From positions 1-6,617 of the forward strand of contig CAIQLE010000377.1 in assembly GCA_903872555.1 (NCBI GenBank): a DNA stretch of 6,617 nt, read 5' to 3'. Numbering within the stretch: position 1 is the stretch's first letter; every line of letters starts with the position of its first letter. Origin of the DNA: an uncultured bacterium. GTDB taxonomy: Bacteria; Pseudomonadota; Gammaproteobacteria; Burkholderiales; Burkholderiaceae_D. The translations under genes and the position numbers were made by a program. The notes beneath the pieces are model-generated. The model saw nothing but the letters and a program-made list of their open reading frames with translations. It did not search any database and was not told the DNA's origin. Below, one piece after another: positions 6,289-6,617 of the stretch.

Positions 6289-6617
6289 GTTATTCCGCGT
6301 TACGCTAATGGCAGTGTGTGTCTTTGCAGGACTACAAACATCTGTTCAGGCAGAAGAATTTTTACCTCAAGAGCAGGCCTTTCGCTTCAGTGCCCTGGTG
6401 CGGGATGCATCAAGTATAGAAGTACGATTTCTGATCGCACAGGATTACTACCTCTACCGTGAGCGATTTGCCTTTGTGGCAGAGGGAGCCACATTAGGTG
6501 CTGCTCAGATCCCGCCAGGAAAAATCAAGTTCGATCCGAATTTTGAAAAAAATGTCGAAACCTATCATCATGAAGTGCGCATCCGCATACCCTTTACGGC
6601 GACGGGCTCATTCAGAC
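6281..6617 (+). CDS. dsbD: Thiol:disulfide interchange protein DsbD (N-terminal part, 3' end cut by window)
   Basis: DsbD carries reducing power from cytoplasmic thioredoxin across the inner membrane to periplasmic DsbC, DsbG and cytochrome c maturation proteins. Only the first 112 residues are in the window. Residues 1-24 form a signal peptide: a basic start (MLKLFR), a hydrophobic core (VTLMAVCVFAGL) and a likely cleavage site after VQA (22-24). The mature part then begins EEFLPQEQAFRFSAL and continues with YYLYRERFAF, PPGKIKFD and the ETYHHEV segment, all typical of the DsbD alpha domain. The catalytic cysteine pair of that domain, the eight-helix membrane domain and the thioredoxin-like gamma domain would follow beyond the window. 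The start overlaps the end of cutA by 8 nt, suggesting translational coupling. The 5' end is complete, the 3' end is not. Confidence 0.93.
   Translation, partial: MLKLFRVTLMAVCVFAGLQTSVQAEEFLPQEQAFRFSALVRDASSIEVRFLIAQDYYLYRERFAFVAEGATLGAAQIPPGKIKFDPNFEKNVETYHHEVRIRIPFTATGSFR

Overview
This window looks like an ordinary chromosomal segment of a betaproteobacterium. It is most likely a member of the Burkholderiales and resembles Oxalobacteraceae-type genomes (an impression from protein similarity by memory, not a search). The clues are infA lying between secY and rpmJ, the 134-residue S11 and 131-residue L17 with Burkholderiales-style ends, a zinc-ribbon L36, a GTG-started zinc-free S4, and a cutA-dsbD pair downstream of rplQ. 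All genes are on the + strand.

Region 1 (1-3612, then rplQ to 4112) is the end of the spc ribosomal protein cluster joined to the alpha operon. It runs: SecY C-terminal part, infA (IF1), rpmJ (L36), rpsM (S13), rpsK (S11), rpsD (S4), rpoA (RNA polymerase alpha) and rplQ (L17). It encodes the protein-export channel, a translation initiation factor, five ribosomal proteins and the polymerase scaffold subunit. Gaps are short up to rpsK. They widen to about 90-140 nt around rpsD and rpoA, and two of these gaps contain RNA hairpins. The one between rpsK and rpsD has the full shape of an intrinsic terminator or attenuator. A strong palindromic terminator (about 4131-4163) closes the cluster after rplQ.

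Region 2 (4234-5948) is a two-gene ABC-2 type exporter of the NodI/NodJ family: an ATPase followed, 2 nt later, by its membrane permease. No nodulation genes or nod box are visible, so the substrate is unknown. The pair is probably a betaproteobacterial housekeeping or accessory exporter rather than a Nod-factor exporter.

Region 3 (5956-6617) is cutA (CutA1 family) overlapping the start of dsbD by 8 nt. dsbD is the thiol:disulfide interchange protein, cut by the window edge after its signal peptide and the first part of its periplasmic alpha domain. nodI, nodJ, cutA and dsbD are spaced so tightly that they are probably co-transcribed.

I found no RNA genes, mobile elements, CRISPR arrays or long repeats, and no stretch over 300 bases without a gene. 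I do not see an undescribed system here. The most worthwhile items are the hairpins inside the alpha operon and the NodIJ-type transporter placed between rplQ and cutA.
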